The position numbers and the translations under genes were made by a program. The notes under the pieces were generated by a model that saw nothing but the letters and a program-made list of their open reading frames with translations, ran no database searches and was not told where the DNA came from. Below are positions 41,547-50,204 of a stretch of 64,000 nt of DNA, piece after piece. The stretch's first letter is position 1; every line of letters starts with the position of its first letter. Origin of the DNA: JABWAN01 sp041918175. Lineage in GTDB: Bacteria > Zhuqueibacterota > Zhuqueibacteria > Zhuqueibacterales > Zhuqueibacteraceae. Location: positions 1 through 64,000 of the forward strand of contig JAYRWE010000114.1 of the NCBI GenBank assembly GCA_041918175.1, in the 5' to 3' direction.

Positions 41547-42907
41547 CCGAAGTTTTGCATCAAACGAAGACCCTGCCGGTGGCGCCGTCGAATGGCGGCT
41601 GTTGCGGCGGAAGTGTGCCCAAGAAAAATGGCGGCGCGCAAGAAGACATCAAAGAAATGGTGAAAGAATATTACGGCAACGCGGTGCAGAAGAAGAGCGG
41701 ATGCTGCACGAAATCTTCGACGGGCATCGGCGCGGCGGCGACCGTGACGGATCTTGCGGGCTATCAAAGCGACGTGCTCGCAGCGATTCCGCAAGCCGCG
41801 GCGGAGAGCAGTTTTGGCTGCGGCGATCCGCTAGCATTCGCGGGCGTGAAAGAAGGCGAGACCGTTTTGGATCTCGGCTCGGGCGCGGGCATTGATTGCT
41901 TCATCGCTTCGAAGAAAGTCGGGCCGCGCGGCAAAGTCATCGGCCTCGATATGACGCCAGCCATGCTCGAAGCCGCGCGCCGCAACGCGAAAGAAGGCAG
42001 CTATACCAATGTCGAGTTTCGCAAAGGCGATGCGGAGGATATGCCGATTGAAAGCGGCAGCGTGGATTGGGTGATTTCCAATTGCGTGATCAATCTCGCG
42101 CCCAACAAACAAAAAGTTTTTGCGGAGATCAATCGCGTGCTCAAACCCGGCGGCCGCATTTCGATCAGCGATATCGTTGCCGAAGGCCTGCCCGACTTTG
42201 TGCTCAGTGATGCGAGTTCGTATTGCGGCTGCGTGGGCGGCGCGTTGCCCGCGGCAGATTATTTCAGCGGCTTGACGCAAGCCGGTTTGGTCGAAGTCAA
42301 AGCCGAGTCACGTTTGGATTATTCGCCTGAAATGATTCGCGGCTTTTTGCTGGGCGATGAAAATCTAAACGCGCGTTATGGTGCGATTGTCGAAGCCAAT
42401 CCTGCGTTGCTCGAAACCATGAAAATTTCGAGTCTCAAAATCGTTGGCCGCAAGCCGTTGCATGATGAACAAGTCGCGCTCAATGTTCGCGCGGCGCATG
42501 CGAATGATCGCGCCGCGATTGCGCAATTGCTCAACGCAAGCGGCTTGCCCGAGGCCGGTTTGGAGAAAGCAATCAGCGATGCGTTCGTGGCCGAGCACAA
42601 TGGTTATCTCCTCGGCGTGATTGCGCTCGAGCGTTATGGCAGCGATGCACTCGTGCGCTCGTTTGCCGTGGCCGAAGGCTGGCGCAAGCGCAATATCGGC
42701 GCGCGGCTTTGGAGCGAGTTGCACCAACGCGCGAAGCAATCCGGCATTGCGACGTTCTATCTTTTGACCACAACCATTCCCGAGCTTGCGAAGCGCGCCG
42801 GTTTCGAAACCATCGCGCGCGAAGACGTGCCCGCCGTAGTGCGCAAATCCGCGGAGTTTGAGCTCGCCGGTTGCGCCACCGCGGCCACGATGCGCTTGAA
42901 GATCTAG
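41543..42907 (+). CDS. arsM: Arsenite methyltransferase fused to ArsN2-type acetyltransferase
   Basis: 454 residues. The N-terminal 290 are ArsM: Cys pairs at 20-21 and 54-55, SAM motif LDLGSGAGID (109-118), and the As-binding Cys of SNCVINLAP (181) and SYCGCVGG (228, 230). Residues about 312-454 are a GNAT domain with RKRNIGARLW (acetyl-CoA loop), YLLTTTIPELAKRAGF and the ArsN2-like VRSFAVAEGW. ArsM methylates As(III) using SAM; ArsN2-type proteins are acetyltransferases found in ars operons whose substrate is not well settled. The fusion joins two steps normally carried on separate genes. Confidence 0.88.
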   Translation: MTEVLHQTKTLPVAPSNGGCCGGSVPKKNGGAQEDIKEMVKEYYGNAVQKKSGCCTKSSTGIGAAATVTDLAGYQSDVLAAIPQAAAESSFGCGDPLAFAGVKEGETVLDLGSGAGIDCFIASKKVGPRGKVIGLDMTPAMLEAARRNAKEGSYTNVEFRKGDAEDMPIESGSVDWVISNCVINLAPNKQKVFAEINRVLKPGGRISISDIVAEGLPDFVLSDASSYCGCVGGALPAADYFSGLTQAGLVEVKAESRLDYSPEMIRGFLLGDENLNARYGAIVEANPALLETMKISSLKIVGRKPLHDEQVALNVRAAHANDRAAIAQLLNASGLPEAGLEKAISDAFVAEHNGYLLGVIALERYGSDALVRSFAVAEGWRKRNIGARLWSELHQRAKQSGIATFYLLTTTIPELAKRAGFETIAREDVPAVVRKSAEFELAGCATAATMRLKI

Positions 42908-42931
42908 AATAGAACATGCTCGAGAAAATAA

Positions 42932-42971
42932 AACTCCCACGAAAATGCATTCTTTCGTGGGAGTTCCTTTT
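42932..42971 (+). terminator. Rho-independent terminator
   Basis: AACTCCCACGAAA (42932-42944) pairs with TTTCGTGGGAGTT (42953-42965), followed by CCTTTTT. Ends the arsenic operon. Confidence 0.85.
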
Positions 42972-43034
42972 TCGAGCGAAGAAGAACCCGCGTGCTCGCT
43001 TGCATTTCAAGCAATTCTTTATTACCATCTTCAC

Positions 43035-43574
43035 ATGAAATGTCAATCCTGTGGTCACACCGTTCTGCGTCGCGCGCAATATTGTGCGCATTGCGGCGCG
43101 CCCATCATCCCCCGCGTAAATGAGCAGAAGCATGCGGCCGCAAAACCGACTTGGCCGCTTTATGCTGCGCTGCTCGCCGCCGGCGTTCTGCTCGGCGCGC
43201 TCGTCGTTTATTTTGTTTTAAATAAAAAAGAGCCGGCCGCGGAGCACACGCACTTCGACGGCACGCTGCACGGCAAAGCGCTCGCGCAACAATACCCCGC
43301 GGTGTATGAAGTCGCGTCGCAATTCATTTGCCCATGCGGCACCTGCACCGACGGCTTGGAAGTCTGCGATTGCGGCATGCCCAAAGGCTCCACCGAAGTG
43401 CGCACGCTGATCTTTGATCTGCTCCAGCAACACCACGTGCCGCACGTTATCGAGATGATTGAGAAGCAATATGGCTATCGGAAAACGAAAGAGCCAAACG
43501 CTACGCCGTTTCTTTTGCCTTCCCAACCTCAATTTGAGTCAAAAACTTCGCTACCAAAAACCTCATCTAAATAG
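43035..43574 (+). CDS. Zinc-ribbon membrane protein with CcmH-like Cys cluster
   Basis: 179 residues from ATG 43035. Residues 1-30 are a zinc ribbon (CQSCG, then CAHCGAP). A membrane helix follows (LYAALLAAGVLLGALVVYFV). The exported part has CPCGTC, then CDCG, and RTLIFDLLQQHHVPHVIEMI, reminiscent of CcmH/NrfF-type thiol proteins or PCYCGC-motif proteins. Role uncertain; metal binding at the membrane is likely. Confidence 0.65.
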   Translation: MKCQSCGHTVLRRAQYCAHCGAPIIPRVNEQKHAAAKPTWPLYAALLAAGVLLGALVVYFVLNKKEPAAEHTHFDGTLHGKALAQQYPAVYEVASQFICPCGTCTDGLEVCDCGMPKGSTEVRTLIFDLLQQHHVPHVIEMIEKQYGYRKTKEPNATPFLLPSQPQFESKTSLPKTSSK

Positions 43575-43618
43575 GCGCGAATGTTCGTAACCTTTTTAAC
43601 TGTTTTGGGAGATGCCCC

Positions 43619-43864
43619 ATGGCTAAAAAGAATATTGAAGATCATGCTCTGCCGAGTCTGGCCGTGATTTTCGGCTACATCGCGGTTAAGGAATTACCTC
43701 GCCTCGAAGATCGTATCGCCGTATTGGATCGCCTCGGCTATGGCAATGCCGAGATCGCAAAAATTTGCAATAGCTCGTTGGCAAAAGTTCGTGCGCTTCG
43801 CACGGCTAAGTCCGCAAAGGGGAAGGGCAAGCGTGTAAAACGTGATGAAGGCTTGTTTGCATGA
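43619..43864 (+). CDS. Small HTH protein
   Basis: 81 residues; LDRLGYGNAEIAKICNSSLAKVRALR resembles a sigma-region-4 or Trp-repressor-type helix-turn-helix (shown as LGYGNAEIAKICNSSLAKVR), followed by a basic tail (KGKGKRVKR). It precedes the HEPN-like gene at 43933 by 68 bases and could be its regulator or antitoxin. Confidence 0.65.
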   Translation: MAKKNIEDHALPSLAVIFGYIAVKELPRLEDRIAVLDRLGYGNAEIAKICNSSLAKVRALRTAKSAKGKGKRVKRDEGLFA

Positions 43865-43932
43865 ACCCGATGACGCAAGATTTGTGTAAGCGCGTGTTCG
43901 GTTTTAAAACGACGTGATGGGAAAAGCAAGCT

Positions 43933-44445
43933 ATGGCAAAAGCCAGAAAAAGCGCCATCCGGCGCATTATCCAAATTCCCAAGGAATACATTGAAGCGAT
44001 TGAGTTCGGCAACATTCTCTTCCCGCTCTTGTTCCAGTTCGAAAACGGTCTGCGGCTCGCGTTGCATAAACATCAAACCATGTGTTATGGCGAAGATTGG
44101 TGGGAAGTCTCGCTCCGCCCCAGGCTTCCTAAAGTTTTTGAATATGCCGCGGAGCAATTGCGCAAACGCGAGTTGATGCCTTGGATTGGCTTTTCCTCGC
44201 GCGTGCAGGTTTTGCCGATTCACCTCGTCACGCTCGGACACCTCGAAGAGATCGTAAAAAAGTACCAATCCGATTGCATCCCCGAACTGTTCCCGACGCT
44301 GGAGTTTTTCTTAGGCCATATGGATGCGATCAAGCGCGTTCGCAATCTTTTTGCCCACATGTTCCCTTGCATCACCAAACTTGACTGTGAACTTGCCAAA
44401 CGCGAGATTCTTACGCTGGCCGCACACCTCAATTCGAAACTCTAA
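43933..44445 (+). CDS. HEPN-like protein (Swt1-type)
   Basis: 170 residues, helical. VRNLFAHMFP contains R-x4-H (RNLFAH), the catalytic motif of HEPN ribonucleases, near the C-terminus. IEFGNILFPLLFQFENGLRL at the start fits the Swt1-like HEPN opening. Not paired with a nucleotidyltransferase but with a small HTH gene upstream. Could be a new-type toxin-antitoxin pair. Confidence 0.6.
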   Translation: MAKARKSAIRRIIQIPKEYIEAIEFGNILFPLLFQFENGLRLALHKHQTMCYGEDWWEVSLRPRLPKVFEYAAEQLRKRELMPWIGFSSRVQVLPIHLVTLGHLEEIVKKYQSDCIPELFPTLEFFLGHMDAIKRVRNLFAHMFPCITKLDCELAKREILTLAAHLNSKL

Positions 44446-44466
44446 AACGAAAGCCAACGCCACCTC

Positions 44467-45240
44467 ATGTACCCCAACCTCTTTACCGTTGATCTTCCCC
44501 TCCTCGGCAAATTCACCCTGCACAGCTTCGGCGTTATGATGATGCTCGGCTTTCTCGTGCCCACCATTTTTATGCGCCGTGCTTTCAAAGAAGAAAATAT
44601 CGAACCCGATCTCGCGAGCACCATCTCCGTTGCCGCCATCATCGGCGGCGTCATCGGCGCCAGGCTCTATTTCATCATCGAGCATTGGAGCGATTTTCTC
44701 CGCGCGCCAATCGATATGGTTTTCAGCGGCGCCGGCCTCGTGTGGTATGGCGGCCTCATCGGCGGCGTGCTCACCGTCGCGTGGACCGTCAAACATTATA
44801 ACATGCCGTTTTGGAAAACCGCGGACATCGTTGCCACGCTCGTGCTGCTCGGACAAACGTTTGGTCGCATGGGCTGCCTGCTCGCCGCGGACGGCGACTA
44901 CGGCCCGCCAACTGACGTGCCCTGGGCCATGTCGTTTCCCAACGGCGCCGTGCCCACAACTGATCTCGTTCATCCCACGCCGATCTATGACATGATCCTG
45001 TTGCTCACTGCGTTTTTTATTTTATGGCCCATGCGCCGCCGCAACCTCGTGCCCGGCACACTCTTCGGTTCATATTTCATCGCCGTCGGCATTGGCCGCT
45101 TCATCACCGAGTTTTGGCGCACCACGCCGAAAATTCTCTTCGGCTGGATGACGCTCGCGCAAATCATCAGCCTCGCCCTCATCGCACTCGGCCTCGCTCT
45201 CATTTATTATCGCCGCCGCGCAACAGCGCAAGCGCAGTGA
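44467..45240 (+). CDS. lgt: Prolipoprotein diacylglyceryl transferase
   Basis: 257 residues, about seven membrane helices. Family landmarks: HSFGVMMMLGFL, GGVIGARLYF (with the conserved Arg), GLVWYGGLIGG, and GRMGCLLAADGDYG (the GRxGNFxNxE signature in variant form, seen in other phyla), then HPTPIYD. Transfers diacylglycerol from phosphatidylglycerol to the lipobox Cys at the periplasmic face. The HpaA-like protein (36097) is one likely substrate. Single gene by spacing. Confidence 0.92.
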   Translation: MYPNLFTVDLPLLGKFTLHSFGVMMMLGFLVPTIFMRRAFKEENIEPDLASTISVAAIIGGVIGARLYFIIEHWSDFLRAPIDMVFSGAGLVWYGGLIGGVLTVAWTVKHYNMPFWKTADIVATLVLLGQTFGRMGCLLAADGDYGPPTDVPWAMSFPNGAVPTTDLVHPTPIYDMILLLTAFFILWPMRRRNLVPGTLFGSYFIAVGIGRFITEFWRTTPKILFGWMTLAQIISLALIALGLALIYYRRRATAQAQ

Positions 45241-45590
45241 TGAACAACGCATGCTTTTGCGCAAAGCAGAAGGCTTTGCCTCCGGCAGCACACGGAGCAA
45301 GAGCACACACCGAAAGTTTTTTTCCGCGAATCTCGGTGACCTCGGCGTTGCTCGGCGAAAAAGTTTTTACCTTTTTTGCAACGACCACCCTTCACAGAAA
45401 CTGCAAGACTTTCAGAATATTGTTTCGCACACATCAGCTTTTTTTTATGGCTTGTCGCTGCGCGTGATTGCTTTTCTTCTCCGCTTGTTTACCGAGGTGG
45501 CTAACTGACCTAGCTGACTTAAAGCGCTTCGCAGACTGGTAAAAGCAAAAGCGTGAGCCACCGATAACATATGACCAATTCGCTCCCACC
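45241..45590. other. 350-bp intergenic region with two repeats
   Basis: Contains a TCGGCGA-type repeat (about 45325-45372: CGAATCTCGGTGACCTCGG, then GCTCGGCGAAAAAG) and copy 5 of the 100-bp repeat. No gene seen. Confidence 0.7.
45441..45543 (-). repeat. 100-bp dispersed repeat, copy 5
   Basis: Reverse-orientation copy with TTGTCGCTGCGCG, TCCGCTTGTTTACCGAGGTG and GCTGACTTAAAGCGCTTCGC. Ends about 50 bases before the copper ATPase start, in the same relation as copy 1 to its flanking genes. Confidence 0.85.
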
Positions 45591-48143
45591 ATGGAAACAT
45601 CCCAACTCACCCTCGAAATCGAAGGCATGCACTGCGCCGGCTGCGTTGCCAACGTCGAACGAAGTTTAAAAGCTCAACCCGGCGTTGCCAACGCCGTCGT
45701 CAATCTCGCCACGAAAAAAGCGAGTGTCGCACTCTCCGATAAACAACTCGATACCGCTCGCCTCGTGCAAGCCGTGCACAACGCCGGCTATGCCGCGAAA
45801 CTTCCGGCAACACAAGTCACACTCAACATTTCCGGCATGACGTGCGCAGGCTGTGTGGCTTCGGTCGAGAAAGCATTGCGTAACGTAAGCGGCGTGCAAA
45901 CGGCAAACGTGAGCCTGGCAACGAATCGCGCGCTCGTCGAAGCGCAAACGCAAGTGACGCCGCAAGATTTGATTGCAGCCGTGCAACGCGCGGGCTATCA
46001 AGCCACGCTCGCGCGCGCCGCCGAAGCCGCAGTTGTTGATGAAAAAAAAGATGAGTTGGAATTGCAACAAGCGCGTCGTCGCATGCAAATCGCATGGCTA
46101 CTCTGCGCGCCAATGCTCTTGCTCATGCTTCCGGAAATATTTTTCGGCTTAATGTGGCCCTCACATTTCACGCACGCGCTGCTCATGTTTCTCACTTCGG
46201 CAGCAATTGTATTTTGGCCGGGAATCATGACTTTGCGCTCCGCGTGGAATGCCGCGCGGCACGGCAATGCCAACATGGACGTGCTCATCGCGCTCGGCGC
46301 TTTTGCCTCATTGGCAACGTGGTTGCTCGCCACAAGCTTCGCCGGCATTGCGGGCATGATCATGGCCATTCATCTCACCGGCCGTTTTATCGAAGCACGT
46401 GCGCGCGGTCGCGCCTCCGAGTCGATTAAAAAACTATTGCACCTCGGCGCGAAAACCGTGCGCGTGCTGCGCCCGAGCATGATCATGAATCGCGCGACCA
46501 TGATCGAAGTTGAAATTCCATTGCAGCAATTGGCCGTCGGCGATCGCTTCGTCGTGCGCCCCGGCGAAAAAATTGCCACCGACGGCAACGTGCTCGAAGG
46601 CGAAAGCGCCGTGGATGAAGCCATGATCAGCGGCGAGTTTCTCCCCGCGCAGAAAAAAGCCGGTGATCGCGTCATCGGCGCGACGATCAACCAAAGCGGA
46701 CGTTTGCTCGTCGAAGCCACACGCGTGGGCCGCGACACCTTTCTCGCGCAAATGGTTCACCTCGTCGAAGAGTTGCAAACTACCAAAGTGCCCATTCAAG
46801 CTTTTGCCGATAAAGTCACCGCGTACTTCGTGCCCGCGATTATAGCTCTCGCGCTCGCCACTTTCTTTGTTTGGTTTCTATTTGACCAACAACTGCGCGG
46901 TGTGCTCCTCGCTTTGCAAAATGTTTTTCCTTGGGCCAACGCTTCGAGCACGACACTCACGCTCGCAATTTCTGCGTTCGTGGCCGTGCTCGTCATCGCA
47001 TGCCCCTGCGCATTGGGGCTTGCCACTCCGACCGCACTCATGGTGGGCAGCGGCCTCGGCGCGCAACGCGGTGTGCTCATTCGTCGCGGCGAAGCCATTC
47101 AAACTTTGAAAGACATTCGCGTCGTGGTGTTTGATAAAACCGGCACGCTCACGCTCGGGCAACCGCACGTGACGGAAGTTTTTGTTGTGCCTTACAACAC
47201 CCCCCTAACCCCCCTCAAGGGGGGAATATCAGAAGCGATTCCCCCCTTGAGGGGGGCCAGGGGGGTGTCAGTGAATTCTTCCACCGAAGCCGAAAAAGAA
47301 CTACTCTCCCTCGCCGCAAGCGTGGAGCACGCTTCCGAACATCCGCTCGCAAAGGCTATCGTCGCGCATGCACGCATGAATGAAACGCAACTACATACAA
47401 TTGAAAATTTCTCCAACCTTCCCGGACAAGGCGCGCGCGCCAACCTCAACGGTCACGAAGTGCTCGTCGGTTCGCCGCAAGCGCTCGCGGCATACGGCGT
47501 TGACTTGCAAGCAATAAAAGAAAAAATTACCGCGCTGGAGCAAGAAGCCAAAACGCTCGTGCTCGTTGCGCGCAATCGTGTCTTGCTCGGCGGTTTCGCG
47601 CTCGCCGATACCATTCGCCCGGAAGCCCACACCATGCTTGCGCGTTTGCGCGAGTTGGGCATTGCGAGCGTCATGCTCACGGGCGACAATCGCCGCAGCG
47701 CGGAGGCCATTGCGCAAACACTCGGCATCACGCATGTGGTCGCAGAGGTTTTGCCGGAAGGAAAAGTGGGGGAGATTCAGAAACTACGCGAGCAATTTGG
47801 TTCGATTGCAATGGTGGGCGACGGCATCAATGATGCGCCGGCATTGACCGCGGCGAATGTCGGCCTCGCGTTGGGCACAGGCACGGACATCGCCATTGCC
47901 GCCGCGGATGTGACGCTCGTGCGCGGCAAACTAGGCGATGTGATCACTGCAATTCAGCTCTCTCGAGCGACCTTTCGCAAGATCAAACAAAATCTCTTTT
48001 GGGCGTTCTTCTATAACCTGCTCGCGATTCCGCTCGCCGTGCTCGGCTTGTTGCATCCCATCATCGCTGAAATTGCGATGGCTTCAAGTTCGATTACAGT
48101 GGTGGGCAATGCGAATTTGCTCAGGCGGGCGCGGTTGGAGTGA
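45591..48143 (+). CDS. copA: Copper-translocating P1B-type ATPase
   Basis: 850 residues. Two heavy-metal-binding domains (Cys 15/18 and 85/88, motifs GMHCAGC and GMTCAGC), then P-type ATPase helices with the copper CPC motif (Cys 471/473 in IACPCALGLATP). Phosphorylation site DKTGT at 515, HP motif ASEHPLA, hinge GDGINDAPAL near 743, and MASSSITVVGNANLL at the end (the MxxSS of CopA). It pumps Cu(I) from cytoplasm to periplasm. A 26-residue repeat-encoded insert (about 536-561) lies between the phosphorylation site and HP motif, in the N-domain. Confidence 0.94.
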   Translation: METSQLTLEIEGMHCAGCVANVERSLKAQPGVANAVVNLATKKASVALSDKQLDTARLVQAVHNAGYAAKLPATQVTLNISGMTCAGCVASVEKALRNVSGVQTANVSLATNRALVEAQTQVTPQDLIAAVQRAGYQATLARAAEAAVVDEKKDELELQQARRRMQIAWLLCAPMLLLMLPEIFFGLMWPSHFTHALLMFLTSAAIVFWPGIMTLRSAWNAARHGNANMDVLIALGAFASLATWLLATSFAGIAGMIMAIHLTGRFIEARARGRASESIKKLLHLGAKTVRVLRPSMIMNRATMIEVEIPLQQLAVGDRFVVRPGEKIATDGNVLEGESAVDEAMISGEFLPAQKKAGDRVIGATINQSGRLLVEATRVGRDTFLAQMVHLVEELQTTKVPIQAFADKVTAYFVPAIIALALATFFVWFLFDQQLRGVLLALQNVFPWANASSTTLTLAISAFVAVLVIACPCALGLATPTALMVGSGLGAQRGVLIRRGEAIQTLKDIRVVVFDKTGTLTLGQPHVTEVFVVPYNTPLTPLKGGISEAIPPLRGARGVSVNSSTEAEKELLSLAASVEHASEHPLAKAIVAHARMNETQLHTIENFSNLPGQGARANLNGHEVLVGSPQALAAYGVDLQAIKEKITALEQEAKTLVLVARNRVLLGGFALADTIRPEAHTMLARLRELGIASVMLTGDNRRSAEAIAQTLGITHVVAEVLPEGKVGEIQKLREQFGSIAMVGDGINDAPALTAANVGLALGTGTDIAIAAADVTLVRGKLGDVITAIQLSRATFRKIKQNLFWAFFYNLLAIPLAVLGLLHPIIAEIAMASSSITVVGNANLLRRARLE
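47196..47273. repeat. CCCCCTTGAGGGGG element inside copA
   Basis: ACACCCCCCT and AGGGGGGTGT outer arms with CCTCAAGGGGGG/CCCCCCTTGAGG inner arms. Reads in frame as NTPLTPLKGGISE then AIPPLRGARGVSV, 26 residues. Full form of the family. Confidence 0.9.
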
Positions 48144-48263
48144 TCGTAACCGAGCGTGTTGCTTGGCACAGGCAAAATTGGTATCTTGCCGGAAGCAAGT
48201 TGTTGCGAAGTTGCTCGCAATATTGTTGTCTGAAAATCTTAAATTCTTTCAAGATGATGCCCT

Positions 48264-49412
48264 ATGATCGTCTCGCGTGTGAGCGTTAAAAACTGGCGTA
48301 ACTTTCAAGCAGTGGACGTGCCGCTCGGAGAGCGCGTATTCCTCGCCGGCCCCAATGCTTCCGGCAAATCGAATTTTCTCGACGTCTTTCGCTTCCTGCG
48401 TGACATTGCGAAGCCGGGCGGCGGCCTGCAACAGGCGGTGAGCAATCGCGGCAGCATTTCGAAGATTCGTTGCCTTGCGGCGACGAGGTATCCCAATATT
48501 GAAATCGAAGTGCATCTTGCCGCCGCCGCGCGGCAAAAGCCGTTGTGGAAATATGCGATTGGAATCAAGCAGGACGTGCGAGGCTATCGCCTGCCGCTTT
48601 TGACTTATGAACGCGTATGGCGAGGGGAAGAGCAAATACTGGATCGTCCGGATAAAAGTGACAAAGACGATCTGCTGCGCCTAACCCAAACTCACCTTGA
48701 GCAAATCAACGCCAATGCAAAATTTCGGGAAATCGCAAAGTTCCTCGAGTCCGTGCTTTACTTGCATCTGGTTCCACAACTCGTGCGTTATTCCAATGCT
48801 TTTACCGGCCCAGGCCTATCTGGTGATCCGTTTGGCCGCAGCTTTTTGGAAAGAGTGGCTAAAACTCCGCAAAAAACGCGAAGATCCCGATTGCGAAGAA
48901 TCGAAGCGGCTTTGCACAATGCCGTGCCGCAACTGACGCAACTCACAGACGCGAAAGATGAGACCGGCGCTCCACATTTGGAGGCGGTGTCTGAGCATTG
49001 GCGCTTCAAAGGCGCGAAACAGAGTGAAGAACAATTTTCCGACGGAACGTTGCGCCTCATTGGTTTGTTTTGGTCTCTGCTTGAAAGCGATTCGCTTCTG
49101 CTCTTAGAAGAGCCGGAACTGTCGTTGAATTCCGGTATCGTGAGCAAGTTGCCGGGACTGATGTATCGCCTGCAGCGGCAGCGGAAGCGCCAGATTCTTC
49201 TGAGCACGCATAGTTGGGATTTGCTTTCGGATAAAGGCATCGGCGGCGAAGAAGTCTTGCTGTTAACGCCCAGCGCCGGCGGCACTCAAGTCGAAGTGGC
49301 TTCCTCGCTCGCTGACGTGCGCGCATTGCTCGAAGGCGGTATGAGTATGGCCGATGCTGTTTTGCCTCGCACCGCGCCGCATGCGGTTGAGAAGATGGAG
49401 CTTTCAAAGTGA
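48264..49412 (+). CDS. AAA_21-type ABC-family ATPase (defence-like)
   Basis: 382 residues. Walker A GPNASGKSNFLD near the N-terminus, a mixed insertion, then a signature-like FSDGTLRLIGL, Walker B SLLLLEEPELSLN and H-switch LLSTHSWDLL. This is the SMC/RecF-like layout of ATPases in OLD, Septu-, PARIS- and Gabija-related defence systems. It overlaps the next gene by ATGA. The starting codon has no strong ribosome-binding site. Confidence 0.82.
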   Translation: MIVSRVSVKNWRNFQAVDVPLGERVFLAGPNASGKSNFLDVFRFLRDIAKPGGGLQQAVSNRGSISKIRCLAATRYPNIEIEVHLAAAARQKPLWKYAIGIKQDVRGYRLPLLTYERVWRGEEQILDRPDKSDKDDLLRLTQTHLEQINANAKFREIAKFLESVLYLHLVPQLVRYSNAFTGPGLSGDPFGRSFLERVAKTPQKTRRSRLRRIEAALHNAVPQLTQLTDAKDETGAPHLEAVSEHWRFKGAKQSEEQFSDGTLRLIGLFWSLLESDSLLLLEEPELSLNSGIVSKLPGLMYRLQRQRKRQILLSTHSWDLLSDKGIGGEEVLLLTPSAGGTQVEVASSLADVRALLEGGMSMADAVLPRTAPHAVEKMELSK

Positions 49413-50026
49413 AGCCGCAGATTCCGTTAAATCTCGCGGTCGAAGATCGCCTGAGCGAGGCGGTCTTGCGCAAGATTCTCCGTCATACGAAAAGGCCTTT
49501 TATCGTGGGGACATGTTTTAGTAGAGGCGGGTACGGCTATCTCAAAAAGAACATGCCGAGCTTTAATAACGCAGCGAAGGTAATGCCGCATTTGGTGTTG
49601 ACGGATCTCGACACCGCAAAGTGCCCGTCTGCGCTTTTGCAAGAATGGCTGCCCTACCCGAAGAATCCCAACCTTCTTTTTCGCGTCGCCGAGAGGGAAG
49701 TGGAGGCGTGGGTGCTTGGTCATCGCGAGGCCTTTGCGCGATTCTTGGGAATAGAGTTTCGCCTCGTTCCCTCTGAAGTCGACAAACTAAATGATCCTAA
49801 AAAAGTTTTGCTAGAGTTGGCGGCCAAATCAAAAAAACGCCAACTGCGCGAAGCGATTGTTCCTGCGCCGGAGAGCACGGCGAGAGTCGGCCCGGATTAC
49901 AACGGCCGGTTGGTTTTCTTTGTGGAAACTTCGTGGGAGGTACGGCAGGCGATGGAAAACTCGCCGAGCTTGCGGCGCGCGGTAAAAGCGCTGATGAATT
50001 TTCAACCACAGTGGCGTCATAAATAG
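49409..50026 (+). CDS. TOPRIM-like partner protein
   Basis: 205 residues. LNLAVEDRLSEAVLRKIL carries a Glu in the first strand (VEDxLSE), and LVLTDLDTAKC gives an acidic pair at the end of the third strand, the TOPRIM arrangement; VAEREVEAWVLGHR holds further acidic residues. Such proteins are nucleases or effectors coupled to the ATPase. I do not recognise DUF4435 (PARIS AriB); the family is best called unassigned. Confidence 0.65.
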   Translation: MKPQIPLNLAVEDRLSEAVLRKILRHTKRPFIVGTCFSRGGYGYLKKNMPSFNNAAKVMPHLVLTDLDTAKCPSALLQEWLPYPKNPNLLFRVAEREVEAWVLGHREAFARFLGIEFRLVPSEVDKLNDPKKVLLELAAKSKKRQLREAIVPAPESTARVGPDYNGRLVFFVETSWEVRQAMENSPSLRRAVKALMNFQPQWRHK

Positions 50027-50081
50027 AAGCACTCTCCCTCAACGTTCGTCTAATTCTTCCTCACCGACTCCGCCGGCGGCA

Positions 50082-50204
50082 TCAATTCCAAAGCTCGTCG
50101 ATTTTCTTATTACGTAAACTCTTCTTCAGGCAATAAATGCGAAGCCTCTCGAGCAGTTGCGCGCCGGAAAGTGCATTGCGTTGTTCACGAAAGGTTTGCT
50201 TCAT
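50082..50204 (-). CDS. Forty-residue coupled peptide
   Basis: MKQTFREQRNALSGAQLLER then LRIYCLKKSLRNKKIDELWN: a basic, helical peptide. Its ATG overlaps the stop of the zinc-ribbon gene (ATGA at 50201-50204). It may be a remnant of a partner toxin or a real small protein. Confidence 0.45.
   Translation of the reverse strand: MKQTFREQRNALSGAQLLERLRIYCLKKSLRNKKIDELWN

Noticed and set aside
48264..50026. Naming the pair PARIS (AriA/AriB)
   Set aside because: The second protein lacks a recognisable DUF4435 pattern.
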